The position numbers and the translations under genes are program-made. Below, piece after piece: positions 22,801 to 36,414 of a stretch of DNA of 64,000 bases (positions are counted from its first letter, which is position 1; every line of letters begins with the position of its first letter). The notes below the pieces were generated by a model. That model did not search any database and was not told where the DNA came from. It saw only the letters and a list, made by a program, of their open reading frames with translations. The stretch is taken from contig QJNS01000010.1 in NCBI GenBank assembly GCA_004154925.1, positions 248,001 to 312,000 of the forward strand, in the 5' to 3' direction. The stretch is from Monosporascus cannonballus (taxonomy: Eukaryota > Ascomycota > Sordariomycetes > Xylariales).

Positions 22801-24549
22801 AATGAAATTAGGGGGGGGAAAAAAGGAAAGAGCAGAAATAGTGAAAAGTAAAATAAAAATAAAAAATAAAAACAAAAACGGGATCTGCTTGGTGGGTGTT
22901 ACGCCGGTATGTGAATACTCGTCTACGAGGAGATGAGAGATGAGGGTTTATGTATGGGAAGTATGTATGAGCATGGCGACTACCGGCACGGGGGAGGGAG
23001 GGAAAGGGAATCGGCGTGATTACGAATAACGAGATATGGAGTCGATGATGCTAAATGCTGATGTTTGCTTTCCTTTCGCCTTCTAGATACAGCGGGCTAC
23101 CTAGCTAATGTAATGGAATCCTTCCCTCTTTAAACACGTATGCCTCTTACTTTCACGGACTTTCTAGCCGCCCGTTACTAACTTCCATTCGCCTTTCCTG
23201 TGTGAGGGTTGTGTCTTCTCTGCCTTTTGGAAGTTTGCTTAGTAGCCCCCTTGGCTCCGTTGACTTGATATTAGTTGTAAACAGTGTTGAGAGAATATTG
23301 CGAAATAAGAATTATTCCTTGCGCTCGACTCACCACATTTTGAGGGCGTCTCGGATTCGTGGTCTTTAATGAATCCGTCTACATATTGTAAACAAATTGG
23401 TTATTGGCGCTCCATAATCTATTCAAATTTACACAGGAACGAGTAAGCGATAGATATAACACCATTTGCACACACTTCACAAGCGCGTGGCAGACCGCCA
23501 CCGGAACAGCGAATCGGGATTGAGTGGCGCTCTTACTCGCTTCTCGGCGCTGTCGGTCTGGTCGGTCAAGGCCTGGGCAACGTTTAAACCCTGCCCGCCA
23601 CCAACAGGATGTGCGAGCTTGAGGATTGCATCGAGCTCAGCACCTCCCCCCCTCCCTCTTCAGCATCTGGCAGGTTTTGATATGTTATCGACGCCAGCCA
23701 CCTGCGACCGCTCGCTATATACCCAGGTAAGCCAAGAGCCGCGGTCGCCGTGTGTTCGCACGTATTTTCGTATGCGGTCAGCCCCATTGCTTGTTCCCGT
23801 AGGATAGCCATTCAGGGAAAGGGTTCCCTCGAGTTCAGTCCCGCCTTTTTTTCGAACCAGGTGTGGGTCCGCTCGAACTACCTCCCAGGTTCTCCAGGAT
23901 TTCTCAGAAACCACCAAAGGGTAACTGGTATGGTTAACATTTGAATTATCGATAACATCGATCATCCATAGACTAGGGGGATTCTGAAAATTCTGGCTGG
24001 TGTCGCAAAGAGGTGGTTTATGTAAACCCATATCTGGTAGGTCGCAAGAGGCTGCGGTCGTACAGTAAATCGTGGGGTTGGATCTCCACCGCTAGGTTAC
24101 CTACTTACCGAGTCCTACGTAGACCGATAAGTTGCTGGGGTCTGGTTGAGGGAGAGGTGATCGGAAACAAGGTCGTAGAATCTTCGTCTAGAAGGTCTTG
24201 CTCTCCGTTAGACTTCCTCCAGCAAGCGTCACATGGACATCGTCTGATGTTGTTATTATTGTGGTTGTTCACTCCGATCGACGATCGCCACTCTTGTTTT
24301 AGACACTGACTTCCGCCATTGCGCCTTCGTTGCCGCTCATAACTTGGCTCTAGGACAGCCAATCAGAGCCCAAATAGGTTCAAACTTTTTTCTTGTCCCT
24401 TTTTCCAAATTCCGTTACATAGAATCGCGAAAAAGGGCTAGTAGTCCCAGAGGAATTTGAGACACAGGCGCCGCCTATCCTACATCTCTACGTCCGTACT
24501 AGCGGAGAGTCCGAGGCTCCTCAATTCGACCCGGCCGGCCTTTCCCCCG
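22801..24549. other. intergenic between Ser/Arg-rich gene and BOR1-like gene
   Basis: Begins with an A-rich 3' untranslated stretch (22833-22878). The remainder holds only short frames. The 5' region of the transporter gene occupies the last few hundred bases, where a longer in-frame start at 24457 exists but adds no conserved residues. Confidence 0.5.
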
Positions 24550-26694
24550 ATGTCGCGTACTCCGCATTCAAGCCGAAGGGGCGGCGGCTCCGGCGACGTC
24601 GGCGCCTCGTCGCACCGTAGTACTACCGACAATTGGTGGAAGATCTATCTCTTCCGCGGCATGGTCAACGATGTCCGTCGCCGGGCGCCCTACTACTGGA
24701 GCGACTGGCGCGACGCCTGGGATTACCGCGTCGTCCCCGCCACCATCTATATGTATTTTGCAAAGTATGGATTCCCCGTCCGCTTCTCTGCGGGCCGCCC
24801 CCGAATCCCAGCTTGACCCCCTCCGTGTAACTGGCCCGGCCGGCCTCTGCCGATCAGTGACATCCCCCCCGCTCGTAGTTGCGACGTATACTAACAATAC
24901 CTGATAGTATCTTGCCTGCGCTCGCTTTCTCCCTTGACATGTTCACCAAGACGGACATGCAGTATGGTGTTAACGAGGTTCTCCTCTCTTCGGTTTTGGG
25001 CGCCGTGGTGTTTGCGGTCCTCGCGTGCCAGCCCCTAGTCATCGTGGGTGTGACGGGCCCTATCACTGTTTTCAACTAGTCAGTTCCCCCCCTCTCTCTC
25101 GGGATCTTCATCGCCCTAGACTCACTTTGGAAACAGCACAGTGTACGACATCATGATGCCCACCGGCACAAACTACTTGGCCTTTATGTGCTGGATCGGA
25201 CTGTGGTCCCTCGTTTTCCACTGGATCCTAGCCATCACTAACTCTTGCAACTGGCTGAAATACGTCACACGGTTCCCCTGCGATATCTTCGGCTTCTACG
25301 TCGCCTTCATCTACTTGCAGAAGGGCATCCAGGTCCTCGAGATACTCGGCGATGGGTCACCCTTCTACCTATCCATCTTGATCGCGTTGCTCGTGTTCAT
25401 GGTCGCGTATGTATGCGGCGAACTTGGGGAGAGCCCTCTTTTCAGACATCCCGTCCGGATCTTCTTGAAAGATTACGGAACGCCCTTGACCGTCATCTTC
25501 TTTACAGGGTTCGTGCATATTGGGCGGATGAGAGAGGTTCAACTCGAGACATTGCCCACCGGTGCCTCCTTCTTCCCGACCATCGAGAGGAGCTGGTTTA
25601 TCCACTTCTGGGATATCCCGGTCGGGGACATCTTCATAGCCATTCCTTTTGCCATATTGCTAACGATCTTATTTTATTTCGATCACAACGGTGAGTTACT
25701 ACAGTTCTATGTCAGCTATGTTCTTCTCGAGGCGGGTACTAACCCAGGTACAGTCTCTTCCCTGATCGCCCAGGGGACGGAGTTCCCCCTTCGCAAACCC
25801 GCCGGATTCCACTGGGACATCTTCTTGCTAGGCCTGACCACGGGCGTGGCTGGACTTTTGGGGCTGCCGTTTCCAAACGGCCTGATCCCCCAAGCCCCTT
25901 TCCATACCGAGTCGCTCTGTGTAACCAAGGCCGAGGTCGACACGGACGAGTCGGGCGAGTCCAAGGGGAATTACACCTTCAAGGCCACGCACGTAGTCGA
26001 GCAGCGCGTCTCGAACCTGGCGCAGGGCCTCCTGACGTTGGGCACCATGTCGGGCCCGCTGCTCGTGGTCCTGCACCTCATCCCGCAGGCGGTGCTCGCG
26101 GGCCTGTTCTTCATCATGGGCTACCAGGCGCTCGAGGCTAACGGTATCACGGCCAAGATCCTGTTCCTGTGCCGTGACGAGGCGCTCACCCCGCAGGGCC
26201 ACCCGCTCCTGCAGATCCGACGCCGCGGCGCTCTCTGGGCCTTCGTCGCCGTCGAGCTCCTCGGCTTCGGCGCCACCTTCGCCATCACGCAGACCGTGGC
26301 CGCCGTCGGCTTCCCCGTCTTCATCCTCGCGCTGATCCCCGTCCGCGCCTTGCTCCTGCCCCGCTGGTTCACCCCGCAGGAGCTCGCCGCCCTCGACGCC
26401 CCCACCGCGAGCCCCTTCACGATGGAGAGCGTCGGCGGCTCCTACGGCGGCAGCGCCGGCGACAATCTCGACGCGCTGAACCCCAACCGCGCCACTGTTG
26501 GAAGCGGCAGTGACACCGAAGGCCCCGCGGCGAATACCAGCGGTTGCGGGAAGACAGAGGGCAAGAGCCAGGAAGACTTGGCTGAGCTCGGCGAGGGAGG
26601 GGCCCACAGGGCGAGGAGTCTGGAGATTGAGCAGGCCGGTGTCAGTAGGCGGAGCTATTCGAATCGCGGTAAGGGTGATCCAGAGAAACAATAG
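24550..26694 (+). CDS. BOR1: SLC4-family anion transporter, BOR1-like (borate/bicarbonate)
   Basis: Multi-pass plasma-membrane anion transporter; yeast Bor1 exports borate, relatives in animals exchange bicarbonate (family knowledge). Four exons: 24550-24764, 24908-25078, 25137-25690, 25754-26694; introns 143, 58 and 63 nt; 626 aa. Spliced landmarks: WWKIYLFRGMVNDVRRR before the first membrane helix, then FANILPALAFSLDMFTKTD, LACQPLVIVGVTGPI and FNYTVYDIM across intron 2, FYVAFIYLQKGIQ, FYFDHNVSSLIAQGTEFPLR across intron 3, and FHWDIFLLGLTTGVAGLLGLPFPNGLIPQAPFHTE. Intron 3 has length divisible by three and no stop, so an unspliced reading looks like a normal open frame but inserts 21 residues after FDHN. 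Its TACTAAC branch site and loss of the conserved HNVSSL motif argue for removal. The C-terminal tail (from about residue 535) is hydrophilic and Gly/Ser-rich. Confidence 0.93.
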
Positions 26695-27299
26695 GCGTCT
26701 TCTGTGTTGAAGGATGTGCTTATGATATTATATCATTGGTAATGGCTGGCACTGTTTCCAGATGGAGAGTCTGGGTTTCTTTCACTATCACCTATATTTA
26801 TTAGATTATACGCATGATTAGACGGTGACTTAGAGGGACATCGTGTTAGGTTATCCTGGCGACTTTCACTAATATAAATAACAAGGAGGGTAATAGAGCT
26901 AGGTGGATGGTGACAAATTCTTGTATAATGCACTCGCGATTTTGAGATTCTTGTGCCATTGCTTGGAGATGGGGCGTTAGGAGTCAACATGACCCAAAAC
27001 CTTAATCGGTGATAGTTTGTTGATCTAATATCCACTGGCTCTATCTAGCGTCTGGTACGATCTTGTTTGACCCGAAATGTGCCGGCTTCTTGAATAGGCT
27101 GATATTAGCGAGGGTACCGGGCCTTCTATCCTGTACACCCTAACAGGGATTATTGCAGTTAGTGCGATACTCGCCCCGTTTTTTTTCTGACAATTCAACC
27201 CTATTGGATTAGTGGCCCCGAAGTAGATTCCCATACAAATTAGCCTAGAAACTACCTAACCTAACTAGTTACTTTGTTATCAATAATCGCTTATGTTAC
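26695..27299. other. 3' flank of the transporter gene up to the transposon island
   Basis: A/T-rich 3' region after the transporter stop, with short frames only. Base composition is still ordinary; the change to the AT-rich island comes after 27463. Confidence 0.5.
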
Positions 27300-27463
27300 T
27301 GTCAGATACAGGGGATATCAGTTGCGTTGTTGTATTCAGCTAATTGCGTGCGTTCTCGCAACGCGTACCACTTTTGTGTAGCTTAGCAACGGAGTATATA
27401 TGTTCCGATCAGAAGGTGACCTTTTCGTATTTGGTGTGCTATAGCACACCTGGCTAGCTGACA
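27300..27463 (-). repeat. solo copia-type LTR (164 bp) with 5-bp target duplication
   Basis: A 164-bp unit with ends TGTCAG...CTGACA, near-identical to the reverse complement of the two LTRs of the copia element at 45188-50682. It is flanked directly by GTTAC on both sides (27295-27299 and 27464-27468), the 5-bp duplication left by retroviral-type integration. No internal sequence is attached, so this is a solo LTR left by recombination between the two ends. It carries the central palindrome at 27433-27450. It looks little mutated compared with the island beside it. Confidence 0.92.
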
Positions 27464-28485
27464 GTTACCGTCGTTTTCGATCACCTTTTTCAGCCTGTCC
27501 GGTTGCCTCATCGTGATCAGGACCCCATTTTGGAGGTTGTGGCTGCGCCCGCGGCGCAGCAGCCGTAGCCACAGCTTTCGCTTTTGATCAAGAAATATCT
27601 GTCAGGGGTCCAATGTATCAGCTAAACTCCTTTAAGAATAATACCTACAAAAACAACAAAACCTCCAAAATAAGGCCTGATAACAAGTTGTGATTTTTTC
27701 GTTCCGTTTGGTGCGCTCCTATATAAATTCGCAAAAATCATTAATATTAATTTTGGTAATATATGTTAGTTACGAAACTTCCAGCATTTTAACTTATATA
27801 ATTTAATGCAAAATTAAAATCTTTATTTCTTAATATAATAATGGTTTTAATTAATACGAAATAAAAATTATTATAATAAAAAAATAACCCAAAATCCCGA
27901 TTGGTATATGCTATAACCTTTTACTCTCCCTGGGCCAATACGATAATAATGTAACCTTATAAGCCAAAATAATAATATATAAAGTTTAAAATCGCCCGTA
28001 ACAAACCCCGAAATATATTTTTTTATTTAGCCAAATACAGGTAATATATTTGAAAATTTAAAGTAAATATCCTAAACTTTCGAACATTTAATCTTTTAAA
28101 ACGAAACGTTTATTTTTATCCAATACCTTTATCGGTTTCTTATCGATATAAACGTAATTAACTTATATATTAATATTATGTGTACGGCCGATAACTTTAT
28201 AAAAACTTTACGCCGTTAATTTATTTGCTTTATATTAAGCGTTATATTTGATAAGTAAGGTCGTATTTTACGGAAAAAATAAATTAATACGGTACATAAT
28301 CTGGTTTTCGGAAAACTTAATATTTTTTTCGTTATTAAGATAAACTTTAGAAAATCCTTAATTATTTAAAATTTTTTTATTAATAATTAACTTAATTATT
28401 ATTTAGGTCGTATTATTAATTAAGTTAACGGAAAAATAATAAGTTTTTGTATTAATAATTTTATATTTTTATTTTTATTTTAATA

Positions 28486-30415
28486 TCCGCGGATACGAAA
28501 AAGCTTAATTTAAAAATATTCGACCATATAGCTGCCGGATAATATAATTATATTATTTTTAATTCTGAATAAATATCGAATAATTAGTTTTAAATTGTTA
28601 TATTAAATTTTATTTTCGAATAATAATATAATTTGGTTATTATTAACGAAATATATTTATTATTAAAATAAAAAAATTTTCGGCCTAAATATATTAATAT
28701 CTATAATTTACGTTTTATTTTTTTTATTTATATATATTAATTTGCGTATATAATAATTACTAGTAATATTATAAAGAAAAAAATTGCGAAATATGGCGGT
28801 TTTTGTTAAATCGGTAACTTAATTGGATATAGCTATAAGGCGAAGGTCCGATATTTTAATATTAATCGTCCCGAAATCGATATTATTATTTTCCTTATAC
28901 CTAAAGGTTAATATTTAAATTAAGGGTATTTAAATTTCCTAATAATTAATATATTTGGATTATTAAATAATATCCTTTTAATTTAATTTAATAATTTACG
29001 TTTTATTATTAAAATTATTATTTATATTAATAATAAGGCGAAAATTATAAATATCTGTAATTATTTAATTAAAATTATAGTAAACCGGAGGTATTTATTA
29101 AAGGTTATAAAAAAAGTTATTAAGTTTTATAGCTTCGAAATATTTTACGAAAATTAAGTTCGCGTATATAATAACTTAAAATAATTAGATAATTTTATCC
29201 GTATCGTCGTATTTATTATCGTTTTTAAATTAGGCATAAATATTTCGGATATTAATCGAATAATATAATAAGATATATCGTAAAGTTTTTCGATTAAGAA
29301 TTTATAATAATAATTCGATTAAACGGTTTATAATTAAAAGTAATTAAATATAATTAATTATAAATAAGTTATATTATTTATACCTTATTAAGTGTTCGAT
29401 AGGTATGGAATTAAATTATTTATTTTAAAAAAAGTTAAAATAACGAAAATAATCCAGGCTCGGTAAGCCAAAAACCGTATTACTTATAAGAACATAAAGG
29501 TTACAGTAAAAAGTGACGTAACGGATTCGGATAATAAAAAAGATAATACGTAATTTATCGCGAATAATCTTAATTAGGACGAAATAATTATCGAATTTTA
29601 ATTTTAATTTTCGGCCGGTTAAAATATTACCCGTAAACCTTCGAAATAAAATAATTTTAATTTATAGTACCGGATAAAGATAAAGCCTTAATAATACGCG
29701 TTATTTAACGACAAATATATACGTAAGGCGATTTTAGCATATCTGAAAAAAGACGAAATTATTATATTGGAAAAAAACCGTAATAACTTAATTCCGGGTG
29801 GATTTTATTATAACATATATATGTTTAATTTCTTTTATATATCTGAACCTTTAAATTCGAAAATATTTACGAAAAAATAACTAAAAGCCGGTTCGATAAA
29901 GGCGGTTATTTAGAAAATAATAAAGTTTTGATATAAATAACGGGCGAACAAATTGTTTTTTACGCGGTTATTTCCATTTGGCGATAAAAGGGCAAAATAA
30001 ATATTTATTTTTATTGAATTTAAACGGTTTTTATTTAATAAGTTTTTAAATAAATTAACCGAAATTAAAGGTCTATATTTAATTTAAAATATAATTAAAT
30101 TAATTAAGATAATTTCCGGTTTCGATAAATAACAGTATTAGAATATTTTTAAAAATCGCCTGTTTTTTATATTATATATAATATACGAAAAAACTATGTT
30201 CTCGATTTTATAAAAATATAAATAATTTTTCGCAAACGGCGGAATTTGCTTAATCGAAAATAATGGCGCCATATTTTTATGCCGTAAATTAATCCATATA
30301 AATCACGGATTATTATTACGTTATAAGTTCGATAGATATCAGAAAAAATTATAAGGCCGCCTTAAATCACGCCTCGTTTTAATTAAAGCATATCGTATAC
30401 GGTTATTTAGTTTAA
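28486..30415 (+). pseudogene. RecQ-like superfamily-II helicase relic
   Basis: One reading frame holds recognisable helicase sequence without a single frameshift for about 1.9 kb. It shows NLVIINEIY at 28630-28656 (DExH box, with D changed to N as a G-to-A mutation would give), then FRPKYINIYNLRF, RYFNINRPEIDIII near 28850, IRIVVFIIVFKLGINISDIN ending about 29259 (motif V region), SFSIKNL (normally SFSIEDLWQR) and RKAILAYLKKDEIIIL near 29725 (resembling the segment before the zinc-binding cysteines of RecQ). In-frame stops are scattered throughout, all explained by CAA/CAG/TGG to TAA/TAG changes. It therefore once encoded an ATP-dependent DNA helicase belonging to the surrounding repeat, and is dead now. 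The original ends cannot be fixed. Confidence 0.7.
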
Positions 30416-33400
30416 ATTAATAATTAACGGTTTAACGGTAATCTTAATAGTTTAAATAATAAACCGGCATATAATTTATACGTTTTTGCGACGTATTAAA
30501 TAATTTTAATCAGAAACTTATTTCGTTTTCCTTATTATAATATCGGCGCAAAACCTATTATTCCTAAATATTTTTAATTTCTTAGCCCCGTTTTTATTAC
30601 ATTACTCATATTTGCATAATTCGTTTATTTTTATATCGTTACCGGAATCGCCGGCGGCGCCAAAACGTAATAATCCGTAGCCCGATATTATAAATAATAT
30701 ATCGGAAAAAAAATCGAAATAATAATTTTTATCAAAATTAAAAATTTACGCGTTAAGAATAAACGGTAATTATCGGATAATAATATTATTAATAAATTAA
30801 AGGATAATTGCGATATTAGGTTAAAAAATAAAAAAATAAGATTTTACTAATTTTAATTAAAGCCGATAATAAAAAAACGTATTTAATTTTAATACGGCGT
30901 TACGGTTACAAAACGCGATAATTATAAATATTTACATAATATTAATTAAAATTATTAATATATTATTTACTTATTAAATTCGTTATTTTTATTAATTTTT
31001 AATTTATTAAGTTTTATATGAAATGTTAATTCGTCTTAATCCGATATAATTATATACCGTAACAAATATATAACGGATTTTTTTAGCTGGGAAAATTAAC
31101 GGAATATTATATTACGTAATTCGAATTATAATTTATTGCGGTTATAAACAAATTATCCCTTTAATTTATAGCCTTTAATTTATGACGTTAAATTAAATTT
31201 TTTAAATCTTATTTTTCGGTCCTTTTTTTCGAACTTATTATATTAGCTCTTAAAATGTTCCCATTTTTTCAACCTTTAGAATACCTTAATTCGGGTCGAA
31301 TAATTAGGGTAAAAGATTAATTATACAGGTAAATAAATAATATAAATAATTTTTCGCTAATATTAAAAAGGTTATTTTCTTATTATTAATATAATTATTC
31401 CGGTATCCGTTTTTTTTTAAATATCAGTTCGAAATATTTAAAATCCCGGATTTATAATAAACTTTTATTAATTACGCTTTATAACCTTATTTTTTTGTAA
31501 TTAAAACTAATATTTATCGGCGTACGGTCCTAATTAATATTTTTCGAAGCCGCCCGTATATCTTATTGCTATTTTATTAAAAATTTTGGTAATTATTTTT
31601 TTTTTCGAACTGGAACTTTTTAATTTTTTTAGTAAATGTCGACGGCCGGATCTAGCTTTTTTTTCCTCGCCGCGTTTTCTTTTTGTCGGCGTAACTAAGT
31701 CCCCGGCTGGTTTTAGGGATTTCTTTATTTTTTCTCCGGCTGGTTCTAGGAATTTCTTTATATCAAAATCCTATATAAATATAGTAACAATCGGATATTC
31801 CGGGTAACCGCCGAAATTTTCAATATTAATACCGAATATACCGCGGTACCTAAAAATCCAATTTTTGTATAAGGTTATTTACTTGGTAACTAATTACGTA
31901 TAATTACGGATTTTCCTTTGGTTTAATATTATAAAAATAACGTCTATATAATATATATTATAGGATATATCGCGGTTTTATATTTTTCCTAATCGGGATT
32001 ATAGGATTACCATATTTCTGATATTATTTATATTATGCAGATTGTTATAAATCATAAATTTTCGAAAACGGTTAACGGCTTAAATTATACGGTTTTTTAA
32101 AAAATATATACCGGTTAAATTTATAATATGAAAAACGTTTATTTTGCGGTTTTAAAAACTTATTATCCAATAATTCGTATTATTTATATCAACAATTTTA
32201 TTACTGTATTTTAGTATAAAGAAAAAAACGAATAATATTATATATTATTTAATAATTTTTTCGGAATTTAATAAAAATAAGGTTTAAAAATTATTAAAAT
32301 ATATAAATATATTTCTTATTAACTTTTTATAGGTTATATATATATAATCTAAATCCTGGAATATTTATTTAAATATTATTCTAAAATTATCGTAAGTCAA
32401 ATATATATTAATATATATATAATAATAAGCAATTTACGTTTTTTAATATGTGGTAATAAAATTTATTTTATAAAAAGCTTATAGTACTAAGATTTTGTCG
32501 AATAATTATTTAATTTAAAGAAAATTTACTTTATAAATTAAAGCAAGGTTTAAAAAATGGTATATATAACAAAAAGTAAAATCCGAAAAATAACGCCGTA
32601 ATTAATATAATTCGTATCGAAAATTAACTTAATACCGTTACGATCTTTATATACGTTCCAATTTTTTGCTAAATCGCTATATATTTTCCGAATACGATTA
32701 TCGTATTTTATTTTATTAAACGGCGGTAATACCATTATAATAATTACATAATATTAAGTAATTATAATTAAGTAATTATAATTAGAAAATTTAATAATAT
32801 AATAAGTTTACCGATATAAATTCGGCCTAATTAAAACTAAAAATATAAATAAAAAATATAAAATATAATAAATAAAATAAAGTTCGTATATTAAATAATT
32901 ATTAAATATATTATTAACATAAATAAAAAATATATAAGGATTATTCATATATATATAATATTTACGGATAATTAATAAGTTATAAAAATATCTCAAGATA
33001 ATATATATAATTAAGATTAAAATATATATAAATTTTAAAATTATATAATTCTAAATATGTAAATTACTAAGTTTATATAGGTTTTTAAATATAAACAAAA
33101 TAATAATATATAAAAAAAACCTAATAACTATATATATATTATACGAAATTTATATTTTGTTATAAATTTTTTAATATAATTCATAAAAATATTTCGATTA
33201 AATATATATTAAATTTAATTATTATAATTATTTAATATATAATTAATATTATTTACTTAATTATAGTTTTTTATATTTTTTAAATATTAATTATACCTTA
33301 ATATATAAAATTATATTATTTATAACATAATAATTATTAATTAATTTTCTTTTTACTTTATAACCAAAATCCATATTATAATATATATCTTTATATATTT

Positions 33401-36164
33401 TATAATATTTTAAAAGGTGGATAAATTTTTTGCCGATATAATAAAAGCAATATCCGTTATAGCTCCTAATAATATATCTCGAAAAAACCCAAAAAACCTT
33501 ATTCGCCCAGCCAAAAGAATTAAATTCGTTAATAATATCCCCGAAAAACAATTTGCCTCCGAAAAATAACCTTAAAAACGGGTAATAAGATCTCGGACCA
33601 AAAAATAGCCGGAATTAGTATTAAAATAACCTGCAAAAAGACAAAACCAATAACGTAATTCTAATCAAAACACTTTCGTATTAACTAAATAATATTCGAT
33701 TATTCCAAAATATAAAATATTCCTTACGGAAAATACATATTATATATAACCAATTCCAAATATTAAGTATATGCTATAAAATTATATTAATATGGCAGAA
33801 AATTAAAAAAAATTAAATACCTTACGTTTTAATATTAATACAAATATATACTAATTAAAAAAATCTTACGATTATTAACGATTTATAAGCTTAATGATAT
33901 TATAAAAGGCTTATATTACGAATAAGATTTTTTATTACGGAAAAATATAACATTTATATAAATATTAAATATTAATAATATAATTCGGAATATCTTCCGT
34001 AATAATAACCCGCAAAATAAAATTTACGTTACAGCGGATTATGCCGGCCTCATAAATTATTAAATTGCCAAATTAATTACGGACGTTTAATTAATTACAG
34101 CTTTTATAATTTAACGAAAAAGTTATATAAACCGGGCATTATATAAATAATACGAAAAAAAATTTATAACTTTATAAATTAGGCCGTTTCGCCAGGAAAT
34201 ATATATTATATAGTTATTTTATAAATATTATAATTAACGGAATTATGCGAATAATAAATATATAAATTATATATAAAAATACGACAAAAAATATTTATAC
34301 GTAATCCTCAAATATTCGGCATTATTATATAATCCGAATAAAGATTTCCAAAAAAACTTAAACGCAAATATTACGCCTAAAACGAATAAAATCTTGAGAT
34401 CCGAAAATGTAAAAGAAATTATTAATATATAAGTTATAATAACGTACGAAAAAAATTAAACGAGAGGAAAAAATTATAAAAAATATTTAAAAACGTTAAT
34501 TAATAAATTAATTATAAACAAAATATATGGGCTAATTCGAAATTATGCGTTATATTTAACTATAAATAATACGATATTTTTATATAATTTTACGAAAAAT
34601 AAAACGTTCAAACGGAATATAATTAATTAGAATTACGCAAATTATAAACTTAATTACTTGTGTTAATTTCGTTAATAATTATATTACGTACTATATCGTA
34701 AAATATTTTTTTTTTATTTATAATTTTATTACCAAAAGCGAATAAGTTATATTAATATAATAACCAAATAATCGTAATAATATATAAAATAATCCCGAGA
34801 TTAATTAATTAAAATTACGTAAATAACAAAGTTATATTAATATTAAAATTATAACATATATATTATATTATTTATAAAAAATATAAAATAATAAAAAATA
34901 AAAAACTATATTAACGATTTATTTTCGTGCAACAAATTCTTATTTTACTTATTCGACAATAACGACGATAATAACGGATTATCGTAATTAAAATTATCAA
35001 TTAAATTATTAATAATTTATATTATAGGATTATAATTTTTTTCTATATATAAGATATTACGATCGTCCGGAGCTAAATTATCTTTAATAAATTCGATATT
35101 AAAAGCTTTTCGAGCATTTACGTTAAGGTTATTTATAAATTCATTTTCGTTTTTTACTATATCCAGCTAAATAAACCTATTTATATTGTTAACAATAAAT
35201 ATAATATTATTAAAATTAATAAGCTTAATTTCTATAATTTTACGGCCCGCGGCCAAAATATCTTCGGAATCCTAGCCGTTTTTTTAAGTCCGAAACGGAT
35301 ATCCCTTAATAAATTAAAAATTTCGAAACAAAAAATAAATACGTTCGAAAATTTCGTTACGAAAGTTCCGAATAATATAACGCTTATTTTGCGAAAAAGT
35401 ATAACGGGCATAGAATTCGCATTACAGGGATATACGGTATCTAATTAAAAACGAATTTCGGAAAAAATTAATATTAACGTTATATGTATTATTTTTCGAC
35501 CGGCGGAATTTGCTAATAAGCTATAAATTATAATGTTCGCCCTTTCGATTAAACATTTTCTATATTTTTTTTGGAATTTTATCGGAATTAGACTTAATAT
35601 TAAAATCGAATTAATAAGTACTTAATTTGATATTATAAGATATAATATTTAATCGAAATAAAATATTTTTTTACCGTAATTAAATTAACCGGCCTTATAA
35701 AAAAGAAATAATAATATCGGTATTAGCCGCTTAATGTGATTAACGTTACCATATTATATAACATATAAAAATATAAATAAACCTGAGTTTCTTAAAAAAC
35801 GGTAATAATTTCGAAATTCTTTTTTAATAAAAACGGTATCGATAAATAATTAGCTATTATTTTTAATAAGGTTAAAAAAGTTATCGCCCTATAAAATATC
35901 GGCTATATTAAAAATATTTCCGGTCCCGTAATTATCCGATAAAAAGGCTTTAATCGGTACGTTTTAATCAATACCGCGCCGCCTAAAAAATAATACAAAT
36001 AAGTTATATTCCAAAATTAAAAAATAAAATACTTACGAACTATTTGCTAAATAATTTATATTACTAAATAACATATTATTAATAAATAATAATAAAAAAT
36101 TTTCGTCAGAAAAATTCTTATTTATTAGCGCGTTTTAATTAAAACCTTATAATACTTTTCTTAT
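30416..36164. other. AT-rich decayed repeat DNA with minus-strand coding remnants
   Basis: Continues the helicase relic to about 31,000 with Arg-rich residues (RYRNRRRRQNV near 30650). Minus-strand fragments are visible at 33551-33291 (86 codons, with SRYIIRSYNGYCFYYIGKKF), 32735-32550, and about 35250-34945 (AFNIEFIKDNLAPDDRN, ending SLLSNK-stop at 34945). They look like parts of real proteins rather than chance frames, because charged and hydrophobic residues alternate normally, but I do not recognise the families. The stretch 32750-33300 is almost pure A/T and shows nothing. Confidence 0.45.
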
Positions 36165-36414
36165 TTATTTAGTGCAACTAAAATATTTAGAAATTATCTT
36201 ATGCGCGATAAATTCAAATTCGGCGACGGTTAACCGAAAGCATATATATTCTATAAATTCGGTAAACTCGGTTTTCGAAAAAAAAGTTTTTAATCGAAAT
36301 ATTTCGGAAAATTCCATATATGCTAAACGCTTTTATTACAAATAATTCGTATCGGGTACGTAATTTCTGCAGAAATAACGCGAATATACGAACATTATAC
36401 ATATAAAGAATAAA
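36165..36414 (-). pseudogene. C-terminal remnant of an unidentified element protein
   Basis: On the minus strand a frame reads EFSEIFRLKTFFSKTEFTEF then a CFRLTVAEFEFIAHKIISKYF stretch ending SCTK and a stop at 36165-36167. The residue composition is that of a real globular protein C-terminus, with interruptions upstream of the kind RIP produces. A different frame over the same bases gives 62 codons, so the choice is by plausibility only. Coding matter appears to continue upstream on the same strand toward 38000. It would be a second gene of the 10.6-kb element, opposite in orientation to the helicase. Function unknown. Confidence 0.35.

Noticed and set aside
24457..24549. Upstream start for the BOR1-like protein
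   Set aside because: It adds 31 residues without similarity to the family; MSRTPHSS at 24550 is preferred, though the upstream start cannot be excluded.
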